Notes: generated by a model not told the origin, from the letters alone. Shown: positions 37,082 to 48,090, counted from the first letter of the stretch. The stretch: DNA of 64,000 nt from Pseudomonas sp. R4-35-07 (GCF_003852235.1 NZ_CP027732.1:5642001-5706000); one strand, 5' to 3'. Translations and numbers: made by a program.

Positions 37082-37453
37082 TTATTTGACCAGACGCCAG
37101 GTCAGAGGATAGCGATAGGCGATCCCCTTGTTGGCCTTGATACTGCCGATGATGGTCAGCACCACCGTGGCAATCGCCAGGGCAATCATCAGGAAGAAAC
37201 CAATCACTGCGAAGGCCAGCACGATGCAAGCGATCCAGGCGATGGCGACGGTGATCTGGAAATTCAGGGCTTCCTTGCCCTGATCATCAATAAACGCATC
37301 CTGCTCCTTCTTCATCTGCCACAGGATCAGTGGCCCCACAACGCTGCCGAAAGGGAACACGAACCCCAGAAACGCCGCGAGATGGCACAACATCGCCCCC
37401 TGCCGCACTTCATAGGAAGGCGCAGGCACCGGCATTTGGCTGTTGTCATTCAT
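37082..37453 (-). CDS. DUF4870 (Tic20-like) membrane protein
   Basis: A 123-residue protein with three to four hydrophobic segments (LAAFLGFVFPFGSVVGPLILW; then two long segments after the NFQITVAIAWIACIVLAF stretch) and the motif DDQGKEALNFQ of DUF4870. The family is related to Tic20/YccF-like membrane proteins and has no known job. It lies 22 bases downstream of rph on the same strand and may be co-transcribed. Confidence 0.9.
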   Translation of the reverse strand: MNDNSQMPVPAPSYEVRQGAMLCHLAAFLGFVFPFGSVVGPLILWQMKKEQDAFIDDQGKEALNFQITVAIAWIACIVLAFAVIGFFLMIALAIATVVLTIIGSIKANKGIAYRYPLTWRLVK

Positions 37454-37475
37454 GGCGTTTCTCCTTGAGACCGGC

Positions 37476-38198
37476 TCAGTCAGCCAGTGCGGCGTTCTGC
37501 AGTTCGAAAATTTCGCTCATGCCTTTCTGCGCCAGGGCCAGCATGGCGTTCAGTTCAGCTGGCTGGAACGGCGCGCCTTCGGCGGTGCCCTGCACTTCGA
37601 TGAAACCACCGGTGCTGGTCATAACCACGTTCAGGTCGGTCTCGGCGGCCGAGTCTTCCAGGTAGTCCAGGTCCAACACCGGCTCGCCCTGGTACATGCC
37701 GACCGAGACGGCGGCGATCATTTGCTTGAGCGGATCGCCGCCTTTGAGGCCGCCACGCTTCTTGATCACTTTCAGTGCGTCAACCAGGGCCACCATGGCG
37801 CCGGTGATCGACGCGGTGCGGGTGCCGCCGTCGGCCTGGATCACGTCGCAATCGACGTACAGGGTCACGTCGCCCAGCTTGGTCATGTCCAGGGCCGCGC
37901 GCAGGGAGCGGCCGATCAGGCGCTGGATTTCCAGGGTACGCCCGCCCTGTTTGCCACGGCTGGCCTCACGCTGGTTACGCTCGCCGGTGGCGCGCGGCAG
38001 CATGCCGTATTCAGCGGTCAACCAACCCTGGCCCTGGCCTTTGAGGAAGCGCGGCACGCCGTTCTCGACGCTGACGGTGCAGATGACCTTGGTATCGCCA
38101 AACTCGACCAGTACGGACCCCTCGGCGTGTTTGGTGTAGTTGCGGGTGATGCGGATCGAGCGGAGCTGATCGGCAGCGCGACCACTTGGACGTTTCAT
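37476..38198 (-). CDS. rph: Ribonuclease PH
   Basis: A 240-residue phosphorolytic 3' exoribonuclease that trims tRNA precursors. Start [13 protein letters not shown] is standard; contains [32 protein letters not shown] (split across about 70-102) and the catalytic [14 protein letters not shown] region (about 113-126). It is intact, unlike the frameshifted E. coli K-12 gene. It is divergent from yicC. Confidence 0.97.
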   Translation of the reverse strand: MKRPSGRAADQLRSIRITRNYTKHAEGSVLVEFGDTKVICTVSVENGVPRFLKGQGQGWLTAEYGMLPRATGERNQREASRGKQGGRTLEIQRLIGRSLRAALDMTKLGDVTLYVDCDVIQADGGTRTASITGAMVALVDALKVIKKRGGLKGGDPLKQMIAAVSVGMYQGEPVLDLDYLEDSAAETDLNVVMTSTGGFIEVQGTAEGAPFQPAELNAMLALAQKGMSEIFELQNAALAD

Positions 38199-38382
38199 AG
38201 GGAATACCTGTACTGAGGACGAAAAACTGCCGAGCATTATAGAGCCGCCAGCCGATTCGGGGCACTTCTAAAAATCCGGTTACGAATGCGCATGTTTGGG
38301 CGCCTCCTGCGCACTGCGCTACAATCCTGCGCCTTCTTAACCACCAGCCCGTGTTTGCGGGACTGTAACGCGAGGTACCTCC

Positions 38383-39877
<1,495 letters not shown>

Positions 39878-39889
39878 TTGGCCCTTCCC

Positions 39890-39932
39890 AAAACCGCTGC
39901 AAGAGCTTTACATTGGCACTTGCAGCGGTTTT
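39890..39932 (+). terminator. Terminator of yicC-gmk
   Basis: AAAACCGCTGCAAG and CTTGCAGCGGTTTT form a perfect 14-bp stem with a 15-base loop; the arm itself ends in TTTT. Confidence 0.9.
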
Positions 39933-40044
39933 GCGAGGGTCAGCGAAAAATCAGCGCTTCCCTAAACGCTGGTGATTTTTTAAACTGCTCAGTCCGCTCG
40001 CCCAACCGGGCAGCGCGCATCTTGCATTCGCTCCGAGGAATACC

Positions 40045-40308
40045 ATGGCCCGCGTAACCGTTGAAGACTGCCTAGAACACGTGGATAACCGCTTTGAGCT
40101 GGTCATGCTCTCTACCAAGCGTGCCCGTCAACTGGCCACTGGCGGCAAAGAGCCCCTGGTCCAGTGGGAAAACGACAAGCCTACCGTTGTAGCCCTGCGT
40201 GAAATCGCAGAAGGCCTGATGAGCTATGAGTTCATCGCCAACGCTGAAATCGTTGAAGACGAACCGCTGTTCGCAGCGTTCGAGGACGAGTCCAACGAGG
40301 CCGTCTAA
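40045..40308 (+). CDS. rpoZ: RNA polymerase omega subunit
   Basis: An 87-residue omega subunit ([20 protein letters not shown], then [12 protein letters not shown] and [16 protein letters not shown]). It binds and chaperones beta-prime and, in E. coli, takes part in one (p)ppGpp site. It lies 60 bases before spoT, linking polymerase and alarmone gene expression. Confidence 0.98.
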   Translation: MARVTVEDCLEHVDNRFELVMLSTKRARQLATGGKEPLVQWENDKPTVVALREIAEGLMSYEFIANAEIVEDEPLFAAFEDESNEAV

Positions 40309-40368
40309 GCCTATGCCTGGTCGACGTAGCACGGCGCGGGGTCACAGCCTTCGGCAGGAGTTCACACT

Positions 40369-42474
40369 TTGCCGAGCATAGACGCCCTCGCCGATCGCTT
40401 ATCGGCCTACCTCGGCCCCGACCAGGTCAACCTGGTCCGCCGAGCGTATTTCTACGCCGAACAAGCTCACGATGGCCAACGCCGTCGTAGTGGCGAAGCG
40501 TATGTCACGCATCCTCTTGCGGTGGCAAATATTCTGGCCGACATGCACATGGACCATCAGAGCTTGATGGCCGCGATGCTGCATGACGTGATCGAAGACA
40601 CCGGCATCGCCAAGGAAGCGCTCAGCGCGCAATTTGGCGAAACCGTGGCCGAGCTGGTCGACGGGGTCAGCAAACTGACCCAGATGAACTTCGAGACCAA
40701 GGCCGAAGCCCAGGCGGAAAACTTCCAGAAGATGGCCATGGCCATGGCCCGCGATATCCGCGTGATCCTGGTCAAGCTGGCCGATCGACTGCACAACATG
40801 CGCACGTTGGAAGTGCTCTCCGGCGAAAAACGCCGGCGAATCGCCAAGGAAACCCTGGAAATCTACGCGCCCATCGCCAACCGGCTGGGCATGCACGCCA
40901 TTCGTATCGAGTTCGAAGACCTCGGTTTCAAGGCCATGCACCCGATGCGCTCGGCGCGCATCTACCAGGCGGTCAAGCGCGCCCGGGGCAACCGCAAGGA
41001 AATCGTCAACAAGATCGAAGAGTCCCTGAGCCATTGCCTGGCGATCGACGAGATCGAAGGCGAAGTCAGCGGACGGCAGAAACACATCTACGGCATCTAC
41101 AAGAAGATGCGCGGCAAGCGTCGGGCCTTCAACGAGATCATGGACGTGTATGCGTTCCGGATCATCGTCGACAAGGTCGACACCTGCTACCGCGTACTGG
41201 GCGCTGTACATAATTTGTACAAACCGCTGCCGGGGCGCTTCAAGGATTACATCGCGATTCCCAAGGCCAACGGCTATCAGTCGCTGCATACCACGTTGTT
41301 CGGTATGCACGGCGTGCCGATCGAGATCCAGATCCGCACCCGCGAAATGGAAGAGATGGCCAACAACGGCATCGCTGCCCATTGGCTGTACAAATCCAGC
41401 GGCGATGAGCAGCCCAAAGGCACCCATGCCCGTGCCCGCCAGTGGGTCAAGGGCGTGCTGGAAATGCAGCAACGTGCCGGCAACTCCCTGGAATTCATCG
41501 AAAGCGTGAAGATCGACCTGTTCCCGGACGAGGTCTACGTGTTCACGCCCAAAGGCCGGATCATGGAGCTGCCCAAGGGCTCCACGGCGGTCGACTTTGC
41601 CTACGCCGTGCATACCGATGTGGGCAACAGCTGTATCGCCTGTCGGATCAATCGTCGTCTCGCGCCGCTGTCCGAACCGCTGCAAAGCGGCTCCACGGTG
41701 GAGATCGTCAGTGCACCGGGCGCGCGACCGAATCCGGCCTGGCTCAACTTCGTCGTGACCGGCAAGGCGCGTACGCACATCCGCCACGCCTTGAAACTGC
41801 AGCGGCGTTCCGAATCCATCAGCCTGGGCGAACGCCTGCTGAACAAGGTGCTCAACGGTTTTGACAGCGCCTTGGACAAGGTCCCGCAGGAGCGCGTGCA
41901 AGCGATGCTTCACGAGTACCGCCAGGAAACCATCGAGGACCTGCTGGAAGACATCGGCCTGGGCAACCGCATGGCCTACGTGGTTGCACGCCGCCTGCTC
42001 GGCGAAGGCGAACAGCTGCCGAGCCCCGAAGGCCCGTTGGCGATTCGCGGCACCGAGGGCCTGGTGCTCAGCTATGCCAAATGCTGCACTCCGATCCCGG
42101 GCGACCCGATTGTCGGCCACCTGTCGGCGGGCAAAGGCATGGTGGTGCACCTGGACAACTGCCGCAATATCAGCGAAATCCGGCACAACCCGGAAAAATG
42201 CATCCAGCTTTCGTGGGCCAAGGATGTCACCGGCGAATTCAATGTCGAGCTGCGCGTGGAGCTGGAGCACCAGCGTGGCTTGATCGCGCTGCTGGCCAGC
42301 AGCGTCAACGCGGCCGACGGCAATATCGAGAAAATCAGCATGGACGAACGCGATGGGCGCATCAGCGTGGTCCAGCTGGTGGTCAGCGTGCACGACCGCG
42401 TGCACCTGGCCCGCGTGATCAAGAAACTGCGTGCCTTGACCGGCGTGATTCGCATCACCCGCATGCGTGCGTAG
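40369..42474 (+). CDS. spoT: Bifunctional (p)ppGpp synthetase/hydrolase SpoT
   Basis: A 701-residue RSH enzyme. Order: HD hydrolase domain (about 25-180, with HDVIEDTG intact), synthetase domain (about 200-370, with GRQKHIYGIYKKM and KANGYQSLHTTLFG), TGS (about 385-445, VFTPKGRIMELPKGSTAVDFAYAVH), helical and Cys-containing CC region (AKCCTPIPGD, near 570), and ACT (about 625-700). Translation starts at TTG, nine bases after AGGAG; no better ATG fits. It belongs to the rpoZ-spoT-ridA group. Confidence 0.97.
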   Translation: MPSIDALADRLSAYLGPDQVNLVRRAYFYAEQAHDGQRRRSGEAYVTHPLAVANILADMHMDHQSLMAAMLHDVIEDTGIAKEALSAQFGETVAELVDGVSKLTQMNFETKAEAQAENFQKMAMAMARDIRVILVKLADRLHNMRTLEVLSGEKRRRIAKETLEIYAPIANRLGMHAIRIEFEDLGFKAMHPMRSARIYQAVKRARGNRKEIVNKIEESLSHCLAIDEIEGEVSGRQKHIYGIYKKMRGKRRAFNEIMDVYAFRIIVDKVDTCYRVLGAVHNLYKPLPGRFKDYIAIPKANGYQSLHTTLFGMHGVPIEIQIRTREMEEMANNGIAAHWLYKSSGDEQPKGTHARARQWVKGVLEMQQRAGNSLEFIESVKIDLFPDEVYVFTPKGRIMELPKGSTAVDFAYAVHTDVGNSCIACRINRRLAPLSEPLQSGSTVEIVSAPGARPNPAWLNFVVTGKARTHIRHALKLQRRSESISLGERLLNKVLNGFDSALDKVPQERVQAMLHEYRQETIEDLLEDIGLGNRMAYVVARRLLGEGEQLPSPEGPLAIRGTEGLVLSYAKCCTPIPGDPIVGHLSAGKGMVVHLDNCRNISEIRHNPEKCIQLSWAKDVTGEFNVELRVELEHQRGLIALLASSVNAADGNIEKISMDERDGRISVVQLVVSVHDRVHLARVIKKLRALTGVIRITRMRA

Positions 42475-42513
42475 TTCTTCAAACAAGCCATCGCCTATTA
42501 CAAGGAGTCATTC

Positions 42514-42894
42514 ATGACCAAGACAGTAATCACCAGCGACAAAGCCCCGGCCGCCATCGGTACGTATTCCCAGGCGATCAAGGCGGGCAATACCGTCTAC
42601 ATGTCCGGCCAGATCCCGCTGGACCCAAAGACCATGGAACTGGTGGAAGGCTTTGAAGCACAGACCGTACAGGTCTTCGAAAACCTCAAGTCCGTGGCTG
42701 AAGCGGCTGGCGGTTCGTTCAAAGACATCGTCAAGCTGAACATCTTCCTCACCGACCTGAGCCACTTCGCCAAGGTCAACGAGATCATGGGCAAGTACTT
42801 CGAACAGCCGTACCCAGCCCGCGCCGCCATCGGCGTCGCTGCCCTGCCAAAGGGCGCGCAGGTTGAAATGGACGCAATTCTGGTCATCGAGTAA
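42514..42894 (+). CDS. ridA: RidA family 2-iminobutanoate/2-iminopropanoate deaminase
   Basis: A 126-residue archetypal Rid[31 protein letters not shown] (residues 7-36) and [21 protein letters not shown], with the substrate-binding Arg. It clears reactive enamines and imines made by PLP enzymes. Located 39 bases behind spoT, as in other gammaproteobacteria. It is clearly different from the Rid protein in the dad cluster. Confidence 0.95.
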   Translation: MTKTVITSDKAPAAIGTYSQAIKAGNTVYMSGQIPLDPKTMELVEGFEAQTVQVFENLKSVAEAAGGSFKDIVKLNIFLTDLSHFAKVNEIMGKYFEQPYPARAAIGVAALPKGAQVEMDAILVIE

Positions 42895-42950
42895 AAACAC
42901 CCGGCGCAGCCTCAACCGCTGCGCCGACTTTGTTTCAGAAGGATTTAGTC

Positions 42951-43694
42951 ATGCGCAAAGCGCTTATTGCCTCTTCGTTGCTCGCATTGCTGCTCGGCGG
43001 CTGTGCCAGCAACCCTGCCAATCTGGATGTGAGCGGTACCTGGATCAACCAGGCCGCCATCGATGCGGCAGCCAAGGGCGGCCCTTTGCGTGAAGCCTTG
43101 CAGACCTTTGGCCCGAACCTCGAATGGGAGGTCAACACCAAGGCCCTGCAGGCACGCTACTACAACGGTTTTGAAGTAGCGGAAGGCAAGTTGCTGGCGC
43201 AAAAGCCCGGCGCCTGGAGCGTGGACTTCTACGGCAGCTCTGCCACCGAGCTCAAGCGTAGAGGCAAAAAGCTGCTGCAGGTGGCCAACGACAACGAGCC
43301 TGAGCAACTGTTCACGCGCTCCCAGGACCCGGCTCCGGAGGGCGCACCACTGGGCGCCAACTTCGAGCGGGCGCTTTATGCGGCGTACCTGGGCGGAGAC
43401 TGGAAGATCACCGACGGTGTCGGTAATGGCGCCACGGTACAGTTCCAGGCCAACGGCAAAGTCGCCGGCCTGCCTGGCGCTGATCAGTATTCGCTGTGCC
43501 TGGCCGGGGATTGCGCCTCCATGAGCGGCGGCTACGACAGCCTTTGGCTGCAGGAGAATGGCGTGGGCAACCCGTGGATCTTTGCGCGCAAGGGCAAGCA
43601 GCTGGAAATCTTCCAGGCGATCAACACTGCGCAAGCCGATGAAGTGCCGTCCTTCACGCCTGGCCCGCGCCAGTGGTTGCTTGAAAAGCAATAA
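42951..43694 (+). CDS. Conserved Pseudomonas lipoprotein of unknown function
   Basis: A 247-residue protein with a lipoprotein signal (LLALLLGGCASNP, lipid Cys near residue 18). Two similar beta-rich segments, SGTWINQAAID and LGGDWKITDGVG, suggest a lipocalin-like or META-like repeat, but I do not recognise a named domain. Residues after the Cys (ASNP) do not include the Asp that would keep it in the inner membrane, so outer-membrane sorting is likely. It follows ridA by 56 bases. Confidence 0.8.
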   Translation: MRKALIASSLLALLLGGCASNPANLDVSGTWINQAAIDAAAKGGPLREALQTFGPNLEWEVNTKALQARYYNGFEVAEGKLLAQKPGAWSVDFYGSSATELKRRGKKLLQVANDNEPEQLFTRSQDPAPEGAPLGANFERALYAAYLGGDWKITDGVGNGATVQFQANGKVAGLPGADQYSLCLAGDCASMSGGYDSLWLQENGVGNPWIFARKGKQLEIFQAINTAQADEVPSFTPGPRQWLLEKQ

Positions 43695-43713
43695 CCGCTG
43701 CGACACAGATCCA

Positions 43714-43806
43714 AATGTGGGAGGGGGCTTGCCCCCGATAGCGTTTCTTCAGTCAACCTCTCTTTGGCTGACACACCGTTATCGGGGGCTAGTCCCCTCC
43801 CACATT
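43714..43806. repeat. REPIN copy 7 (right arm mutated)
   Basis: Left arm AATGTGGGAGGGGGC is consensus. The right arm reads GGGGGCTAGTCCCCTCCCACATT in place of GGGGGCAAGCCCCCTCCCACATT: two changes that disturb its own short hairpin. It lies between the lipoprotein gene and the convergent epimerase gene. Confidence 0.92.
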
Positions 43807-43817
43807 TTGTCCGTCGT

Positions 43818-44672
43818 TCAACCTTTCAAAATGGCTGCATAGCCTTCGCGATAAGTCGGATAGGTCGGCTTCCAGCCCAGCGCCTTGATGCGCGCATTGC
43901 TGCACTGCTTGCTGCCCGCACGCCGCACACTGGCGTCCTCGGACCACTCCGTCACGCCCAGATACTCGCGCAACCAACCCACCACCTCGGCCAATGGCGC
44001 CGGCGCATCGTCGACCCCGATATAAACCTTGTCCAGCGAACCGCCCTGCTCCACATGCCGCAACAAAAACGCCAACACGCCCGCAGCGTCATCGGCGTGA
44101 ATCCGGTTGCCATATAAAGGCGGGTCGACGGCTACGCGATAACCCTGCCGAACCTGTGTCAGCAGCCACTCGCGGCCTGGACCATAAATGCCGGTCAGCC
44201 GCACGACGCTCGCGGGGATGCCACTATTGAGTGCCACTTGCTCGGCTTCGAGCATGACTTGGCCGGAATAACCCTTCGCCTGAGTTTCAGAGGTTTCGTC
44301 GACCCACTCGCCATTCTGCTGCCCATATACGCTGCTGCTGGACACAAACAGCAAATGCCTGGGCGTCTGGCCGTAATCGCCCAGCCACTCCAGCACATGC
44401 TGCAACCCCTGCACGTAGGCAGCGCGGTAACCGGCCTCATCGTGGTCGGTGGCCGCAGCGCAGTACACCAGGTAATCCACCCCGCCGATCGGCCAGGTAT
44501 CGGGACAGGCTTTATCGAACAGATCACCGGCGATGCCGATCACGCCGCCGGGAAGGCGCGAAATATCGCGGCGCAGGCCATGCACCTCCCATCCTGCGGC
44601 CAGCAATTGGCTAGCCAGCCGACTACCCACATCGCCGCAACCGGCAATCACAACAGAAGGCGCAGACATCAT
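43818..44672 (-). CDS. NAD(P)-dependent epimerase/SDR, YeeZ-like
   Basis: A 284-residue extended SDR. The N-terminal nucleotide motif is VIAGCGDVGSRLASQL (about 8-23). The active-site pattern SSSSVYG (about 115) is present, but the usual YxxxK is replaced in part by a region reading SGQVMLEAEQ, so classical epimerase activity is doubtful, as in the YeeZ group. Substrate unknown. It stands alone and is divergent from exbB. Confidence 0.85.
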   Translation of the reverse strand: MMSAPSVVIAGCGDVGSRLASQLLAAGWEVHGLRRDISRLPGGVIGIAGDLFDKACPDTWPIGGVDYLVYCAAATDHDEAGYRAAYVQGLQHVLEWLGDYGQTPRHLLFVSSSSVYGQQNGEWVDETSETQAKGYSGQVMLEAEQVALNSGIPASVVRLTGIYGPGREWLLTQVRQGYRVAVDPPLYGNRIHADDAAGVLAFLLRHVEQGGSLDKVYIGVDDAPAPLAEVVGWLREYLGVTEWSEDASVRRAGSKQCSNARIKALGWKPTYPTYREGYAAILKG

Positions 44673-44760
44673 AAAACTCCATTCTCAAAGGCGCAGATTA
44701 GCCGCGCGAGAGGATCAACGGCCAGTAAAAAGCGAAATAAAGTAACAGTGCCACTTTAGT

Positions 44761-44785
44761 TAACAAGAATTACTTGCAATAATAA
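44761..44785 (+). promoter_or_regulatory. Possible Fur-like site before exbB
   Basis: An AT-rich stretch ACAAGAATTACTTGCAATAA with partial dyad (CAAG-AATTA-CTTG) lies about 75-95 bases before exbB. Fur sites are built from NATNAT hexamers, and GAATTA-CTTGCA-ATAATA is a weak match. TonB systems are commonly iron-regulated. Confidence 0.3.
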
Positions 44786-44858
44786 CCACCCATTTGTCCT
44801 CGACCCACAGGGGTCTGGCAGGACGATCACCCATTCTTTTCTCTCAGGTCCGGCCAGC

Positions 44859-45827
44859 ATGACACGTCATACAAACCCCGCTTCGCCAACCAAGCCTCAC
44901 AGCCCATCCCGCGCGTGGCGTGCGATTGCTGCGATGCTGTTCAGCGTACTGCTGGCGCCGACCGCCGCCTTCGCTGATGCCACCGCACCTGCCGCGCCAG
45001 CCGCTGCCGAGCAGAATACCGCCACCCCGGCTGCGCCTGCCGCCGCGCCAACCGACCCGGCCCAGGCTGCAGCTCCTGCCGACGGCACTGGGGTAGTGCT
45101 GGAAGAAGACAACACCCTGGGCATGGCCCATGACCTGTCCCCGTGGGGCATGTACCAGAACGCCGACGTGGTGGTGAAAGCCGTGATGATCGGCCTGGCT
45201 ATCGCCTCCATCATTACCTGGACCATCTGGATCGCCAAAGGCTTCGAGCTGCTGGGCGCCAAGCGTCGTCTGCGCACTGAAATCGTCCACTTGAAAAAGG
45301 CCGCCACCCTCAAGGAAGCCAGCGAGACGGCAACCAAGAAGGGCACACTGGCCAACACACTGGTGCACGATGCGTTGGAAGAAATGCGCCTGTCGGCCAA
45401 CACCCGCGAAAAAGAAGGCATCAAGGAACGCGTCAGCTTCCGCCTGGAGCGCCTGGTGGCCGCTTGCGGTCGCAACATGAGCAGTGGCACCGGCGTACTG
45501 GCGACCATCGGTTCCACCGCCCCCTTCGTCGGCCTCTTCGGTACCGTGTGGGGCATCATGAACAGCTTCATCGGCATCGCCAAAACCCAGACCACCAACC
45601 TCGCCGTGGTTGCTCCCGGCATCGCCGAAGCCTTGCTGGCTACCGCCCTGGGCCTGGTTGCCGCGATCCCAGCGGTGGTGATCTACAACGTCTTCGCCCG
45701 TTCGATCGCCGGCTACAAGGCCCAGGTATCGGACGCGTCGGCAGAAGTCCTGCTGCTGGTCAGCCGCGACCTCGATCACCTGCCTACCGAGCGCAGCTCG
45801 CAACCGCACATGGTGAAAGTGGGGTAA
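44859..45827 (+). CDS. exbB: TonB-system proton channel subunit ExbB with N-terminal extension
   Basis: A 322-residue ExbB. Residues 1-45 form a signal-like segment (WRAIAAMLFSVLLAPTAAFA), followed by an Ala/Pro-rich periplasmic stretch (about 46-85); the MotA/TolQ/ExbB core then has three membrane segments (about 105-130, 205-235, 255-280), with GTGVLATIGSTAPFVGLFGTVWGIMNSF and PGIAEALLATALGLVAAIPAVV. The long N terminus is known in Pseudomonas ExbB. First gene of exbB-exbD-tonB, giving energy to outer-membrane receptors. Confidence 0.95.
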   Translation: MTRHTNPASPTKPHSPSRAWRAIAAMLFSVLLAPTAAFADATAPAAPAAAEQNTATPAAPAAAPTDPAQAAAPADGTGVVLEEDNTLGMAHDLSPWGMYQNADVVVKAVMIGLAIASIITWTIWIAKGFELLGAKRRLRTEIVHLKKAATLKEASETATKKGTLANTLVHDALEEMRLSANTREKEGIKERVSFRLERLVAACGRNMSSGTGVLATIGSTAPFVGLFGTVWGIMNSFIGIAKTQTTNLAVVAPGIAEALLATALGLVAAIPAVVIYNVFARSIAGYKAQVSDASAEVLLLVSRDLDHLPTERSSQPHMVKVG

Positions 45828-45833
45828 TCGGCC

Positions 45834-46259
45834 ATGGGCCTGCATTTGAATCAAGGCGACGACGAGCTCGTCGAGAATCACGAAATCAACGTCACGCCGT
45901 TTATCGACGTGATGCTGGTGCTGCTGATCATCTTCATGGTGGCAGCACCGTTGGCTACCGTGGACATCAAGGTTGACCTTCCCGCGTCCAGCGCCAAGCC
46001 GGCGCCACGCCCGGAGAAGCCGATTTTTCTCAGCGTGAAGGCCGACCAGCGCCTGTTCCTGGGCGAAGAAGAAGTCAAGGCTGAAACCCTGGGGCCGGTG
46101 CTCGATGCCAAGACCCAGGGCAAGAAAGACACGACCATCTTCTTCCAGGCCGACAAGGGTGTGGACTACGGCGACCTGATGAGCGTGATGGACGCCTTGC
46201 GGGCAGCCGGCTACCTCAAGGTAGGCCTGGTCGGACTTGAGACGGCAGCCAAGAAATGA
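45834..46259 (+). CDS. exbD: TonB-system channel subunit ExbD
   Basis: A 141-residue ExbD/TolR protein with one N-terminal membrane helix (about 20-42) that carries the essential Asp in NVTPFIDVMLVLLIIFMV. The periplasmic domain follows (DLPASSAKPAPRPEKPIFLSVK region). The gene lies 6 bases after exbB and overlaps tonB by four bases (ATGA). Confidence 0.96.
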   Translation: MGLHLNQGDDELVENHEINVTPFIDVMLVLLIIFMVAAPLATVDIKVDLPASSAKPAPRPEKPIFLSVKADQRLFLGEEEVKAETLGPVLDAKTQGKKDTTIFFQADKGVDYGDLMSVMDALRAAGYLKVGLVGLETAAKK

Positions 46260-47002
46260 TCACGACGCGCCACAAACTGACGCGTTATGGCAGCAGCCTC
46301 GCAGTCGTGCTGGGCGTGCATGCCGTCGCGATCATCATCGCGCTTAAATGGTCCGCGCCCCAGGCGATCCCGTTGCCTCCGGCCGCGATGGTCATCGACT
46401 TGGCGCCCCTGCCGGCGCCACCGCCACCGCCTGCACCGCCCAAGGTCGTTGCGCCACCGCCACCACCGGTCGAAGAGCTGCCGCTGCCGAAGTTGGCCGA
46501 GGCGCCCAAGCCGACGATCCAGGTGCCTAAACCGGTCAAGCCCAAACCCAAGCCACAACCGCCCAAGCCGGTGGAGAAAAAGCCCGAGCCGCCCAAGGAG
46601 AAACCTTCCGAGGAGCCACCGAGCGACACGCCGCCGAGCAACGCGCCTGCGCAGAAATCCGCCCAGCCCGCTCCCGGCCCGTCGGCGCAACAGCTTGCCG
46701 CCCAGGCCTCCTGGCAAAGCACCCTGCTGGCGCACCTGCAAAAGTACAAGAAGTACCCGCCGGGCGCCCAGCAACGTGGCAAGGAAGGCATGAACCGCTT
46801 GCGCTTCGTGGTCGACGGCGAAGGCAATGTGTTGTCCTACGAGTTGGAGGGCCGCTCCGGCAACGCCGACCTGGACCGCGCCACGCTGGAGATGATCCGT
46901 AAGGCTCAACCCCTGCCCAAACCACCGGCCGACCTGTTGAAAAACGGCAGTGTGGAGCTCGTCGCACCGTTCGTTTACAACATCGATAAACGTCGCCGCT
47001 AG
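46256..47002 (+). CDS. tonB: TonB energy-transducing protein
   Basis: A 248-residue TonB. A membrane anchor is at residues 16-36 (SLAVVLGVHAVAIIIALKW, with the His needed for energy coupling). A long Pro-Lys-rich spacer (about 45-140, PPPPAPPKV, PKPVKPKPKPQPPKP) spans the periplasm, and the C-terminal domain (about 160-248) has YPPGAQQRGKEGMNRLRFVV and ends RRR. The spacer's skewed composition gives the local C-rich bias. A REP-like hairpin ends the operon. Confidence 0.96.
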   Translation: MITTRHKLTRYGSSLAVVLGVHAVAIIIALKWSAPQAIPLPPAAMVIDLAPLPAPPPPPAPPKVVAPPPPPVEELPLPKLAEAPKPTIQVPKPVKPKPKPQPPKPVEKKPEPPKEKPSEEPPSDTPPSNAPAQKSAQPAPGPSAQQLAAQASWQSTLLAHLQKYKKYPPGAQQRGKEGMNRLRFVVDGEGNVLSYELEGRSGNADLDRATLEMIRKAQPLPKPPADLLKNGSVELVAPFVYNIDKRRR

Positions 47003-47008
47003 CAGGGC

Positions 47009-47040
47009 AATGTGGAAGGGGGCTGGCTCCCTTCCACATT
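47009..47040 (+). terminator. REP-like hairpin after tonB
   Basis: AATGTGGAAGGG and CCCTTCCACATT form a perfect 12-bp stem around GGCTGGCT. The sequence looks like a single REP arm folded into one short hairpin, with GGAAGGG replacing GGGAGGG on both sides. It may end exbBD-tonB. Confidence 0.75.
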
Positions 47041-47161
47041 CAGCGGCAGCGAATCAGCAAAATTACCGACAGTCCTCGCTCAATCCCCAGCAAAGTTCTG
47101 ATAACGTGCGTCTATCGATTGCAGCCGGTATGCTTGGCTCGCAACCTCATGGACGCCCGCT

Positions 47162-48082
47162 ATGACTCTTACAGAATTACGCTACATCGTGACCCTCGCC
47201 CAAGAACAGCACTTCGGCCACGCGGCCGAGCGTTGCCACGTCAGCCAGCCGACGCTGTCGGTGGGCGTGAAAAAGCTCGAAGACGAACTCGGTGTGCTGA
47301 TTTTCGAGCGCAGCAAGAGCGCCGTGCGCCTCACCCCGGTGGGCGAAGGCATTGTTGCCCAGGCCCAGAAGGTGCTGGAACAAGCGCAAAGCATTCGCGA
47401 GCTAGCCCAGGCCGGCAAGAACCAGCTGACCGCACCGCTCAAGGTCGGCGCCATCTACACTGTCGGCCCGTACCTGTTCCCCCATCTGATCCCGCAACTG
47501 CACCGCGTCGCGCCGCAAATGCCGTTGTATATCGAAGAAAACTTCACCCACGTGCTGCGCGACAAACTGCGCAACGGCGAGCTGGACGCGATCATCATCG
47601 CCTTGCCGTTCAACGAGGCGGACGTGTTGACCCTGCCGCTCTACGACGAGCCGTTCTACGTACTGATGCCCGCCTCGCACCCGTGGACGCAGAAGGAAAC
47701 CATCGACGCCGGCCTGCTCAATGACAAGAGCCTGCTGCTGCTCGGTGAAGGCCACTGCTTCCGCGACCAAGTGCTGGAAGCCTGCCCGACCCTGACCAAA
47801 GGCAACGACGGCGCCAAGCACACCACGGTGGAATCCAGCTCCCTGGAGACCATTCGCCACATGGTCGCGTCCGGCCTGGGTATTTCGATCCTGCCGTTGT
47901 CGGCGGTAGACAGCCATCACTACGCCCCCGGCGTAATCGAAGTGCGCCCACTTACGCCGCCGGTGCCCTTCCGCACGGTGGCAATCGCCTGGCGCGCCAG
48001 CTTTCCACGGCCAAAAGCGATTGAGATCCTCGCCGACTCGATCCGCCTGTGCTCGGTGGCCAAGCCGCCTGCTGCGAGCTAA
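47162..48082 (+). CDS. oxyR: Hydrogen peroxide sensor-regulator OxyR
   Basis: A 306-residue LysR-family activator. The helix-turn-helix is at about 5-65 (ALAQEQHFGHAAERCHVSQPTLSVG with local variation). The two redox cysteines are seen in GHCFRDQVLEAC at residues 199 and 208, spaced exactly as in OxyR; they form a disulfide with peroxide. The order oxyR-recG is common in Pseudomonas; recG begins 8 bases after the stop. Confidence 0.97.
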   Translation: MTLTELRYIVTLAQEQHFGHAAERCHVSQPTLSVGVKKLEDELGVLIFERSKSAVRLTPVGEGIVAQAQKVLEQAQSIRELAQAGKNQLTAPLKVGAIYTVGPYLFPHLIPQLHRVAPQMPLYIEENFTHVLRDKLRNGELDAIIIALPFNEADVLTLPLYDEPFYVLMPASHPWTQKETIDAGLLNDKSLLLLGEGHCFRDQVLEACPTLTKGNDGAKHTTVESSSLETIRHMVASGLGISILPLSAVDSHHYAPGVIEVRPLTPPVPFRTVAIAWRASFPRPKAIEILADSIRLCSVAKPPAAS

Positions 48083-48090
48083 GTAACCGT

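Noticed and set aside
40399..42486. 695-codon minus-strand frame across spoT
   Set aside because: Shadow frame; spoT has all RSH motifs in the other strand.
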